This document shows, in pieces, positions 1 to 6,477 of a DNA stretch of 64,000 nucleotides (its first letter is position 1; each line of letters starts with the position of its first letter). Both the position numbers and the translations under genes were made by a program. This DNA comes from Myxococcaceae bacterium (GTDB taxonomy: Bacteria > Myxococcota_A > Polyangia > Polyangiales > Ga0077539). The stretch covers positions 1-64,000 of the forward strand of contig SCUS01000071.1 of the NCBI GenBank assembly GCA_004297725.1, written 5' to 3'. The notes below the pieces were generated by a model. It did no database searches. It had not been told where the DNA came from and saw only the letters and a list, made by a program, of their open reading frames with translations.

Positions 1-1
1 A

Positions 2-25
2 CCGGGCTACTGGGAAGGAAGGTAG
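2..25 (+). CDS. 3' tail of a preceding cassette gene (partial)
   Basis: The frame reads PGYWEGR followed by TAG at 23-25, six bases before the left core of the first attC. A stop codon just ahead of an attC is the usual position for the end of a cassette gene, so this is probably the C-terminus of a gene lying mostly outside the window. Only seven codons are visible and nothing can be said about function. Confidence 0.35.
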   Translation, partial: PGYWEGR

Positions 26-31
26 CGGCGT

Positions 32-122
32 GTCCAACAAGCCGATGGTGCCGACCGCCCCCGCCTCACCCGCCGCCGACTCGCTGCTCCCAATGCGGCG
101 CCACATCGGCCAACCGTTGGAC
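32..122 (+). repeat. attC recombination site 1 (91 bp)
   Basis: The left core GTCCAAC (32-38) is the exact reverse complement of the right core GTTGGAC (116-122). Inside, GCCGATG (41-47) pairs with CATCGGC (104-110). The two half-sites therefore fold into the imperfect hairpin expected of an integron attC bottom strand. This is the best conserved of the four copies. Reading through it gives an artefactual SNKPMVPT peptide, which should not be annotated as protein. Confidence 0.85.
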
Positions 123-290
123 AGCGGCGCGACGGCTCAGCGAGCAACGAGCGACAGACCAACGAGCGGCAGCAGGCGATCGCGACGACCACCAGACAGC
201 GGGCGACGGGCTATCGGTAACGGACAACGGGCGTTGGGCAACGATGACGAGCGGCGAGCAATGGTTGAGGAAATTGGGGCGAACGCATAG

Positions 291-566
291 GTGCCTCCAT
301 TGAAGGCCAACCTAACGTCGGTCCTTTTTGCACTCATTTCGTGTGGCGCGAATGTGAGTGCTCAGCCCATGTCGACTGCTCGTCAGTGCCCACCTCGCCC
401 ACCGTATGGGAGGCGATGCTGGTTGACCCAGGTCAATTTAGTTTGCGATTACGGACCAGTCAGCTGTCGGTGCTTTAACCATGCTGGTTTGGAGATGACC
501 GACTGGGGTTGCTGGCGAAACCGTAGGGTTTCGCCCAGTCACGAGGGGACGAGACGTGCCCGGTAG
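291..566 (+). CDS. Small secreted cysteine-rich protein, cassette-encoded
   Basis: This is a 91-residue product from a GTG start, chosen because it gives a convincing export signal: Lys5, then a hydrophobic stretch ending in VSA-QP. LISC inside that stretch could instead be a lipobox. The mature part carries six cysteines within about 50 residues (ARQC, RRC, VC, SC, RC, GC), enough for three disulfides, and an Arg-rich tail. It is the only gene between attC 1 and attC 2, and its base composition is visibly poorer in GC than the chromosomal genes. No family was recognised. Integron cassettes often encode small exported proteins of unknown role. A short upstream GAGG may serve as ribosome binding site. 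The reading frame is plausible but not proven. Confidence 0.55.
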   Translation: MPPLKANLTSVLFALISCGANVSAQPMSTARQCPPRPPYGRRCWLTQVNLVCDYGPVSCRCFNHAGLEMTDWGCWRNRRVSPSHEGTRRAR

Positions 567-671
567 AACTCGGATTGAGGTGGCGAACAGCAGTGGCGCG
601 AGAGTTCAAGTGCAGAGGCCGACGAGGCCTGCGACTGTTCTCGTGGTTCGGGTTCTGCGAGAGAAGAAGAG

Positions 672-762
672 GTCTAACAAGCCGATGGTACCGACCGATC
701 CCCATTCACCCGCTGTCTCTCCGTCACGCCCGATGCGGCGGCGCATCGGCCAGCCGTAAGAT
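672..762 (+). repeat. attC recombination site 2 (91 bp)
   Basis: The left core is GTCTAAC (672-678), the same core found in well-known mobile cassettes. It is followed by AA and GCCGATG; CATCGGC lies near the right end. The right core reads GTAAGAT (756-762), one base from the consensus GTTRRRY. Length and spacing are identical to sites 1 and 3. The start codon of the next cassette gene lies in or just after the right core. Confidence 0.83.
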
Positions 763-772
763 GGCGACGGGC

Positions 773-1201
773 ATGAGTGACTATCCACGTGAGCTGACCA
801 CGGCCGAGATCTCGCCTGGACTGGCCGCGCTGATTCGCGACCTCGCAGGGCGACTCCTCGACGGGACCACGGTAGTACACCGGGCGCTTCGGGAGCAGCT
901 CGGAGCGGCTCGAATCGACCGCGTAACCCTCACGGGTGCTGGTCTCTACGCGTACTTCGCTCATCCTCACGGTACGTCTCCAGTGTCTCCGCCTGAGATG
1001 ATAGGCGGCGAAGTACAGATCGAGCTGCGAGAGCTCGATGCGCCGGCCGGTAGCCTGTTGAAGGTCAGCGACGGATGGTTGGACTTCGTGGAGATATACA
1101 CGTTCGGCTATCGGCCATGGCCCGATGAACCGCAAGTCATCTCGTTCGGCGAGACGACGCCGTTGACCATACCGACGGGGGACAACCTGACAGGCCGATG
1201 A
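773..1201 (+). CDS. Cassette-encoded protein of unknown function
   Basis: A 142-residue, apparently cytoplasmic protein, with neither signal peptide nor membrane segment. It begins MSDYPRELTTAEIS; an in-frame ATG at 761 inside the attC 2 right core would add four residues. The open frame extends further upstream only through the attC, so the start must be 761 or 773. The centre contains alternating hydrophobic and charged segments (around LYAYFAHPHG and VQIELRELDAP) suggesting a small alpha/beta fold. The TGA stop (1199-1201) lies inside attC 3, which is typical for cassette genes. No family was recognised. Other possibilities include an immunity-type or stress protein, but nothing in the sequence decides this. 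Confidence 0.65.
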   Translation: MSDYPRELTTAEISPGLAALIRDLAGRLLDGTTVVHRALREQLGAARIDRVTLTGAGLYAYFAHPHGTSPVSPPEMIGGEVQIELRELDAPAGSLLKVSDGWLDFVEIYTFGYRPWPDEPQVISFGETTPLTIPTGDNLTGR

Positions 1202-1275
1202 TGCCGACCGCTCGCACTCCGCTTGAGGAACGCGTCTCCCGCTCGTTGCGGCGGCACGTCGGCCAGCCGTCTGGT
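1185..1275 (+). repeat. attC recombination site 3 (91 bp)
   Basis: The left core is ACCTGAC (1185-1191), followed by AG and GCCGATG (1194-1200). The right part contains CGTCGGC and the right core GTCTGGT (1269-1275). The cores differ from those of sites 1 and 2 but remain almost complementary to each other (ACCTGAC would pair with GTCAGGT, one mismatch). That covariation is strong evidence for a structured recombination site rather than a chance repeat. Confidence 0.78.
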
Positions 1276-1280
1276 CGATC

Positions 1281-1802
1281 GTGGAGGAACACTTGATACC
1301 GCTTGATAGCCCGCTCTGGTCCGAGCTGAAGCACGCCTACGGCGCAGCGGGCGACACGCCAGCATTGCTCCGGCAACTCGCTTCGCTCCCAGCAAGCGTC
1401 GGCGAGTCGGAGCCGTGGTTCTCCCTGTGGAGTTCACTCGCTCACCAAGGAGACGTGTACTCCGCGTCGTTCGCCGCAGTGCCGCATGTCGTGAGCGCCC
1501 TGGCAACGGCTCCCAACAAGGCGGACTTCTCCTATTTTCAATTTCCTGCCTGGGTAGAGGTGTGTCGACAGAGGAAGGGTGTGAGGGTTCCGCAGGAGCT
1601 TGAGCAGGCGTATGCGTCGGCGCTGGAGCGCTTGCCCAGGCTGGTCGCCGAGGCCGCCGTCGAGACCTGGTCACCGGAGTTCTTGTCGTGTGCGCTCGCG
1701 GCCATTGCGGCGGCGAAGGGGTATCCGGCAGTTGCTGAGGCGGCGCTGGAGCTCGACACCGACGTCGCCAATGAGTTCATGGAGTGGTTTCGTGACCGGT
1801 AG
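1281..1802 (+). CDS. Conserved hypothetical protein, cassette-encoded, helix-rich
   Basis: A 173-residue protein from a GTG start five bases after the right core of attC 3. It is a soluble, mostly helical protein with repeated Ala/Leu helices (ALLRQLASLPAS, VVSALATAP, LARLVAEAA-type segments) reminiscent of a short HEAT-like solenoid. Motifs include SPLWSELKHAYG near the N-terminus, a central WSSLAHQGDVY and AAIAAAKGYPAVAE near the end. I recall similar conserved hypothetical proteins in several bacterial groups, but no function is established to my knowledge. It is the last intact cassette before the degenerate attC at 1806 and the chromosome. The reading frame is well supported by codon-position GC bias and its clean fit between two attC sites. 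Confidence 0.7.
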   Translation: MEEHLIPLDSPLWSELKHAYGAAGDTPALLRQLASLPASVGESEPWFSLWSSLAHQGDVYSASFAAVPHVVSALATAPNKADFSYFQFPAWVEVCRQRKGVRVPQELEQAYASALERLPRLVAEAAVETWSPEFLSCALAAIAAAKGYPAVAEAALELDTDVANEFMEWFRDR

Positions 1803-1805
1803 ACC

Positions 1806-1862
1806 ACCCAGCGAGCCGATGGCGCCGACCCCCTCACGCTCCGCCACAACAACCCGTCTGGC
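1806..1862 (+). repeat. Degenerate terminal attC-like site
   Basis: ACCCAGC, GA and GCCGATG (1815-1821), then GGCGCCGACC, reproduce the left half of the attC family directly after the stop of the preceding gene. The right half is damaged: no CATCGGC complement is present, although GTCTGGC (1856-1862) resembles the right core of site 3. At 57 bp it would be a shortened site. It most likely marks the eroded right edge of the array. Confidence 0.5.
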
Positions 1863-1985
1863 CGCCAGCAGGCGCGCCGACGATGACCATCCCATGCTGC
1901 GATTGATGCAGGTCGAGGCGTTTCTGGAGGAGCACCGCGAGGCCGTGCGTGCGGTCGCTGCGGCGATGGCAGCGGCTGGCCGCTC

Positions 1986-2051
1986 CTCCACCTCCCGACG
2001 TCCGTAGCTCCACCTCCCGACGTCCGTAGCCCCACCTCCGGACGTCCGTAG
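1986..2051. repeat. Three tandem copies of a 22-bp repeat upstream of the 2093 gene
   Basis: Units at 1986-2007, 2008-2029 and 2030-2051 read CTCCACCTCCCGACGTCCGT plus AG; the third has two substitutions and contains the palindrome GGACGTCC. They end 41 bp before the start of the metalloprotease-like gene, in a 290-bp stretch (1803-2092) that otherwise holds only the degenerate attC and a short unconvincing frame. They could be a regulatory array or a simple replication-slippage repeat. No promoter consensus was recognised. Confidence 0.6.
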
Positions 2052-2092
2052 CCCCCCTCCCGCGCCACCCGACCGCGCTATCCTCGCGCCCG

Positions 2093-4162
2093 ATGCGTCT
2101 CGCCCCCTGCCTCGCGGTGCTGCTCGCCGGTCTCACCCGCCTCGCGCCCTCGGCCGCGCAGCCTTCACCCTCGGCCCCGACGCTCCGCTGGAGCACCGGC
2201 GAAACCAACCCCACGCGCGCCCTCGTCGGCCTCGACGACGACGACGACGACGACGACGGCGTCCCCGACTCGCAGCAGAGCCCCGCGCCCCCGGCCGACG
2301 ACGACCGCGTGGCGCTCACCCTGGAGGGCATCCCCACCGGCGCCGTGGCCGTCACCGTGTCCGGCGGCCTCCGCGTGCGCGATCCGTCCGGGGCGCTGGT
2401 GGAGCGCGCCAACCTGCCCGTGCGCCGCGGCGCCGCGACGGTGGAGCTCGTCGGCGTGGCCGCGAGCGAGCGCCCCGACGACGCCTCGGTGGAGCTCGTC
2501 GCAGGGGCCCAGCGCTGGAGGGTGGCGGTGACCGTGGCGGCGGTGACGGTGCTCCACGGGGACAACGCTCCCGTGTACGCGCACCGAGACGCGGTGATGA
2601 TCTCCCGGCAGGTGACCAACGACGAGACGCTGCCTCGCCGCGCCGCGTGGGGAGAGCGCTCGCCCGACCTGGAGAACGTCCGCGCGGAGGTGTGGGACCC
2701 GACGCCCGGCGCCGAGGCCTCGGTGCGCTGGGAGAGCAGCGGCACGCCCGCGTCCTTCGTGAGCGATCCGACCGCGCTCCGGGCGCGGCTTGCGGAGGTG
2801 GCGATGGCGAGGCCCGACGCGGCGGCGCCCTGGCGCTCGGGCTACGTGCGACTCGTGGGCGACGAGGTCGACCAGAGGGCGCCCGGGGTGGAGGCGCAGA
2901 CGCTGCGGGTGGCGCTGAGAGACCGGGTGAGGGTGCGCTACCGGCGCGCGGGCGTGGCGGGCGAGGCGACCACGGACGTGCGCGTGGGGAGGCCGGGCCG
3001 GGAGGACGGTCCGATGGCGGCGAGGATGGTGCGGGCCAGGGTGCTGGTGCTGCGCGACCGGGCGCAGTCGAGCGGGGGCGTGCCGCTGGTGGGAGGGAGC
3101 GAGGCCGCGGCGCTGGACATCGGCCGTCGCCAGGTGGCCATCGCCAACGAGGTGTACGGGCAGTGCGGGGTGACCTGGGGTGATCCCTCGGGGGACGTGG
3201 CCAGGGTGGTCGACCCTCCCCCGACGACGATGATCGCCTTCGGGGATGACCACGGGGCGCTCGCCTCCGGCGGAGAGGTGCGGCTGCGGGTGAACGGCGT
3301 CGCGATGCCCCCGCTGGTCACGCGCGCCGGGTGGCGCCCCGTCGACACGGCGATGGCCATGGCCGCGATGCTACAGGCGAGGGGCTACCGCGCGAGGGTG
3401 ACGAGCAACCCGCGCACGACCTACGGCGCGAGGCCCAGCGCCGACGTGCTGGTGCTCGACCGGGCGGGCCGATGGACCACCCTGTCGCCCGTCCCGGGCT
3501 CCGCCCTGAGCACCGACCTGCGCCAGGGCGCGGAGCTGGCGGTGGTGGACTTCAGCGACGGCGTCGACGAGTTCAACAACCAGAACAGCACCTCCGGCAC
3601 CCTGGAGGAGCGCGCGCTCATCAAGCCGCTCATCGACGACGACGTGACCACGATGGAGATGATCGTGATCAACCGCTTCTCCCGAGGGACGCGCATCGGC
3701 GAGGCCTTCGTGCGCGGGGACGGCGGGTCCATCGGCAACGGCTTCCTCATCGACCGGGCGGGCATCGCGGCCGAGCGAGAGGCCTGGACGCAGTCGCACG
3801 AGGCCGGGCACATCCTGCTCGACCAGCCCTGGCACCCGGACAACATGGGCCCCGACCGCCCGTGGCTGCTGATGGACGCCGACGCCAGCCTCGGCACCGT
3901 CGCGGGACCCAAGCGCATCTCCACCGAGGAGTGCGCGAGGATCCGCTCCCGCAACGGCCCCGACGCCCCGTCGCCGCTGATGCAGCGCTACGACCTCGGC
4001 GCCGCCTCGCCCGACGCGCCTCGCTACTCCGCGTGGCCCGCGCAGCCCCGGTACCCGCGCCCCTCGGCCTCGCCCGAGGCGACCGGAGCCTCCGCCGTGA
4101 CCGCGACCCCCGCGGTGACCGACGCGCCCGCCTCGCAGTACGGCGTGCGCTGGGGCGGTTAG
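2093..4162 (+). CDS. Secreted zinc-metalloprotease-like protein with acidic PAD-like N-terminal segment
   Basis: A 689-residue protein with a signal peptide (MRLAPCLAVLLAGLTRLAP, cleavage probably near SAAQ). Residues about 42-72 contain a run of eight Asp followed by a second acidic patch, then a beta-rich region. This layout resembles the Ca-binding middle domain of peptidylarginine deiminases, seen also in the PAD gene at 50435. Near the C-terminus, SHEAGHILLDQPWHPDN gives an HExxH zinc motif with a further His eight residues after the second zinc His. That spacing is longer than the classical metzincin motif, so the third ligand is uncertain. No PAD catalytic Cys/His set is present, so deimination is not predicted. 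The tail is Pro/Ala/Thr-rich. It likely acts in the periplasm or outside the cell. Protease activity is inferred from the motif only. Confidence 0.75.
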   Translation: MRLAPCLAVLLAGLTRLAPSAAQPSPSAPTLRWSTGETNPTRALVGLDDDDDDDDGVPDSQQSPAPPADDDRVALTLEGIPTGAVAVTVSGGLRVRDPSGALVERANLPVRRGAATVELVGVAASERPDDASVELVAGAQRWRVAVTVAAVTVLHGDNAPVYAHRDAVMISRQVTNDETLPRRAAWGERSPDLENVRAEVWDPTPGAEASVRWESSGTPASFVSDPTALRARLAEVAMARPDAAAPWRSGYVRLVGDEVDQRAPGVEAQTLRVALRDRVRVRYRRAGVAGEATTDVRVGRPGREDGPMAARMVRARVLVLRDRAQSSGGVPLVGGSEAAALDIGRRQVAIANEVYGQCGVTWGDPSGDVARVVDPPPTTMIAFGDDHGALASGGEVRLRVNGVAMPPLVTRAGWRPVDTAMAMAAMLQARGYRARVTSNPRTTYGARPSADVLVLDRAGRWTTLSPVPGSALSTDLRQGAELAVVDFSDGVDEFNNQNSTSGTLEERALIKPLIDDDVTTMEMIVINRFSRGTRIGEAFVRGDGGSIGNGFLIDRAGIAAEREAWTQSHEAGHILLDQPWHPDNMGPDRPWLLMDADASLGTVAGPKRISTEECARIRSRNGPDAPSPLMQRYDLGAASPDAPRYSAWPAQPRYPRPSASPEATGASAVTATPAVTDAPASQYGVRWGG

Positions 4163-4169
4163 CGCTGCC

Positions 4170-5045
4170 TCACCAGATCACGCCTACGTTGACGCCCGCT
4201 CGAAGCGTGGCGCCCGCCGACTGACCGAGCCCCTGCGCGATCGCCTCGAAGAGCCACGGCACCGATCGCTTGCGGAAGCTGAAGCCCGCCCCGAGCTGGG
4301 CGCCCCACGCCGTGCCCGGCGCGCCGTCGTCGTCGAGCGCTGCGATGGGACCGCCCAGCAGGTACCACTGCACGTCGCTGGTGTTGCCGTCGGGCTCCCA
4401 GTGGAGCACCAGCCCGACGTGGTGCGCCGCGCCGAGGCCCACCACGAAGCTGCGCGCGTACTCCAGGTTGAGCGCGAGGCTGCCGTAGACCGAGTGGCCG
4501 CTGTCGGTGCTCCCCCGGATCACCCGTCGCACCCCCACCCGCAGCGCCGGAGCGAGCGCGAGCTGCGCCCCGGTGTCCGTCGAGGCGCCGGCCGTCGCGC
4601 CGGCGAGGATGCTCACCGTGGGCTGCCAGGTGACGTCGGTGTGCGCGTGGTAGGCGGGCTGGATGCGCGCGGCCTCGGCGAGGGTGATGCCGTTGCGGTC
4701 GAGCCAGGCGCGGAGCGCGGGGTCGCCGCGGAGCTGCTCGACGTACGCGAGGTTGTGGTCGCGGGCGACGCGCCCGACGAGCGCACCGTCGCCGGTGGAC
4801 TCGATGAGCGCGGCCATGGCGCAGCGCGCCCCGCCCTCGTCGACGAAGACCGGGGTGGGGGAGGGAGAGACCCGGTTGAGGGGATAGCGGCCCGCGGCGA
4901 TGTAGCGGGCGAGGGCGCGCAGGGCGGCGCGGCGGCGGGCTCGCTGCGGGGCGGTGAGCGCGTCGGTCGGGGCCGAGCGCACCGAGCGCAGGGCGCGGGT
5001 GAGGTGCTCGCGGACGCGGCGGCGCTCGGCGGCAGAGGGGCTCAT
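4170..5045 (-). CDS. Conserved protein with C-terminal beta-barrel-like region
   Basis: A 291-residue protein. The first 150 residues contain GRYPLN, then PVFVDEGGARCAMAALIE, then LDRNGITLAEAARIQP; I recall this pattern from conserved hypothetical proteins of unknown role. The remainder alternates short beta strands rich in Gly and aromatics and ends in VGVIW, as in outer-membrane barrels that terminate on an aromatic residue. No signal peptide is visible at the chosen start, which is puzzling for a barrel. The start is fixed by an ATGA overlap with the upstream single-span membrane protein, implying translational coupling. Function unknown; envelope location is inferred. Confidence 0.7.
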   Translation of the reverse strand: MSPSAAERRRVREHLTRALRSVRSAPTDALTAPQRARRRAALRALARYIAAGRYPLNRVSPSPTPVFVDEGGARCAMAALIESTGDGALVGRVARDHNLAYVEQLRGDPALRAWLDRNGITLAEAARIQPAYHAHTDVTWQPTVSILAGATAGASTDTGAQLALAPALRVGVRRVIRGSTDSGHSVYGSLALNLEYARSFVVGLGAAHHVGLVLHWEPDGNTSDVQWYLLGGPIAALDDDGAPGTAWGAQLGAGFSFRKRSVPWLFEAIAQGLGQSAGATLRAGVNVGVIW

Positions 5046-5302
5046 CGCGGCCCCGGAGGGATGACGGTGCTGCCGGGGCGCATCAGCTTCGCGCCGCACG
5101 AGCTGGCCGCGCCGCGGAGCTGCATCGCGACGAAGGACCCGCCGACGAGGCCCACCAGCAGCAGCAGCACCAGGCGAACAAGGAAGCGACGGTCGCGCTC
5201 GACGGGGAGGAGGGTGGACTCGTCGACGGCTCCGGTGGAGACGACGGGCGGGGTGTCGCTGGGCTCCGAGGGGTCGGCCATGGCGGAAGGGGAATAGGGC
5301 AT
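5042..5302 (-). CDS. Small single-span membrane protein
   Basis: An 86-residue protein with one strong transmembrane segment (FLVRLVLLLLVGLVGG, about residues 41-60) preceded by a polar, Pro/Thr/Asp-rich N-terminus and followed by about 25 residues ending PPGPR. An internal ATG at 5281 (MADPSEP) is an equally good start; no strong ribosome binding site separates them. Its stop overlaps the start of the 4170 gene by four bases, so the two are co-translated. No family recognised. Confidence 0.7.
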   Translation of the reverse strand: MPYSPSAMADPSEPSDTPPVVSTGAVDESTLLPVERDRRFLVRLVLLLLVGLVGGSFVAMQLRGAASSCGAKLMRPGSTVIPPGPR

Positions 5303-5332
5303 CGGCGCGCGCGGTCAAGCGCTCGCGACCGA

Positions 5333-6400
5333 TCAGGGGCAGCGCTCCAGCGGGCCGCCGTTGAGCACCACGCGCACCCCGGCGAGCTCCCGGTGGCTGC
5401 AGCAGTCGTCGAGGTGGGTGATGACGATGCGGTTGCGCCCCGGGGCGATGTAGCGAGCGAGGTCGGTGGTGGTGCCGGTTCCGCCGATCTGCACGTAGGC
5501 CCCGGGGTCGGAGACGCCGGCGGGGTGGCGGTCGTTGAACACCGTCACCCGCGCGCCGTCGTCCACGGCGCCCATGGACACCGTGAGGGAGCGCACCACG
5601 TAGCTGGCCGACACCTCGAAGAAGGTCTGGAAGTAGGTGAACTCACCGCCGTTGAGGCACTCGCACGAGCGGCCGCAGAGGGCGGAGTCCTGGGAGAAGT
5701 CGATGGTGGTCGCGGCGACGGCGGACCACCCCGCGGCGGCCTCGGCGGGGATGGCGGCGAGCTCGAACTCCGCCGGGTCGCCGTGCGTGGTGAAGCTGCG
5801 CCCGAAGCACACGGGGCCCATGGTGCGGTTGATCTGCCAGGGCGCCCCGGTGGCCGTGCCCTCGATGCACGCGCGGCACCCCTCGTCGACCACGCCGTCG
5901 CAGTTGTTGTCGACCCCGTCGCAGGACTCCGGCGCCGGGAGCGTCTCGCCCGCGCAGGCGCTCCAGGTGCCGAACTCCCCGGTGCCCGTGCAGGTCTGCG
6001 TCCCCCAGGCGCACGCGCCGTGACCGGCCTGGGCGGGCTCGCCCGAGTAGCAGCGCTGCGTGGCGCCCGGCGCGCACACGCAGCCGTCGTCGACGAGGCC
6101 GTTGCAGTCGTCGTCGAGGCGGTTGCCGCAGAACTCCCTGGGCCCGCACCCTCTCGGCGCGTCGCTCGACGGCGCGTCGTCCGTCGCCCGGTCGATCGTC
6201 GAGGCGTCGGGTGTCGCGCGGTCGGCGCCGCCGAGGTCGAGGCGGGCGACGTCGCGGAGCCCGGCGTCGACGAGGCCCCGGTCGACCGGAGCGCCGAGGT
6301 CGTCGGCGGGCTCGACGACCTCCGAGGCCTCCCCGGCCGAGCAGGCGACGACCGACCCGAGCAGACCCACCACGAGCCACGGCAGCGATCGGAGGTGCAT
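5333..6400 (-). CDS. Lipoprotein with two MopE-type metal-binding motifs
   Basis: A 355-residue protein starting MHLRSLPW with lipobox-like SVVAC at about residue 20, then an Asp/Ala/Arg-rich linker of some 55 residues. Two copies of the short putative metal-binding motif follow: CGNRLDDDCNGLVDDGC and CDGVDNNCDGVVDEGC, each bounded by cysteines, with a Cys-rich spacer between them. The C-terminal 180 residues are beta-rich, with further Cys pairs (CGRSCECLNGG, CCSH) and a possible galactose-binding-like fold (NRIVITHLDD, GVRVVLNGG). Such lipoproteins are abundant in myxobacteria and probably sit on the outer membrane. Longer in-frame starts are rejected because they abolish the signal. Metal binding is inferred from the family only. 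Confidence 0.8.
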   Translation of the reverse strand: MHLRSLPWLVVGLLGSVVACSAGEASEVVEPADDLGAPVDRGLVDAGLRDVARLDLGGADRATPDASTIDRATDDAPSSDAPRGCGPREFCGNRLDDDCNGLVDDGCVCAPGATQRCYSGEPAQAGHGACAWGTQTCTGTGEFGTWSACAGETLPAPESCDGVDNNCDGVVDEGCRACIEGTATGAPWQINRTMGPVCFGRSFTTHGDPAEFELAAIPAEAAAGWSAVAATTIDFSQDSALCGRSCECLNGGEFTYFQTFFEVSASYVVRSLTVSMGAVDDGARVTVFNDRHPAGVSDPGAYVQIGGTGTTTDLARYIAPGRNRIVITHLDDCCSHRELAGVRVVLNGGPLERCP

Positions 6401-6477
6401 GCGACGAGAGAACGCGCATCGCTCGCGAACGCAACTGGGGCCCCGCTGACCACCGGCGAGGGCGTCGCTCGAGCCCC

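Larger units (their letters stand above)
1..1862 (+). mobile_element. Distal end of an integron gene-cassette array (integrase not in window)
   Basis: Three sites of exactly 91 bp (32-122, 672-762, 1185-1275) share the attC plan: an RYYYAAC-like left core, two bases, GCCGATG, a variable centre, CATCGGC or CGTCGGC, five bases, and a GTTRRRY-like right core. A fourth, degraded site lies at 1806. Each interval between sites holds one short + strand gene whose stop lies before or inside the next attC, which is classic cassette organisation. The centres of the sites vary while the ends are conserved and partly covary. Cassettes and attC sites all point rightward, so attI and an intI gene would be expected left of position 1. 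If no integrase is nearby this would be a CALIN (attC cluster lacking integrase). The first cassette is visibly less GC-rich than the rest of the window, consistent with lateral origin. Integron identity is inferred from sequence pattern; no structure calculation was run. Confidence 0.82.

Noticed and set aside
30..290. Open frame through attC 1 encoding an SNKPMVPT peptide
   Set aside because: It is a translation of the recombination site; the same peptide arises at site 2. Typical artefact.
1894..2007. Short + strand frame beginning MLRLMQVEAFLEEH
   Set aside because: It ends in the tandem repeats, has no recognised family or ribosome binding site, and may be a remnant at most.
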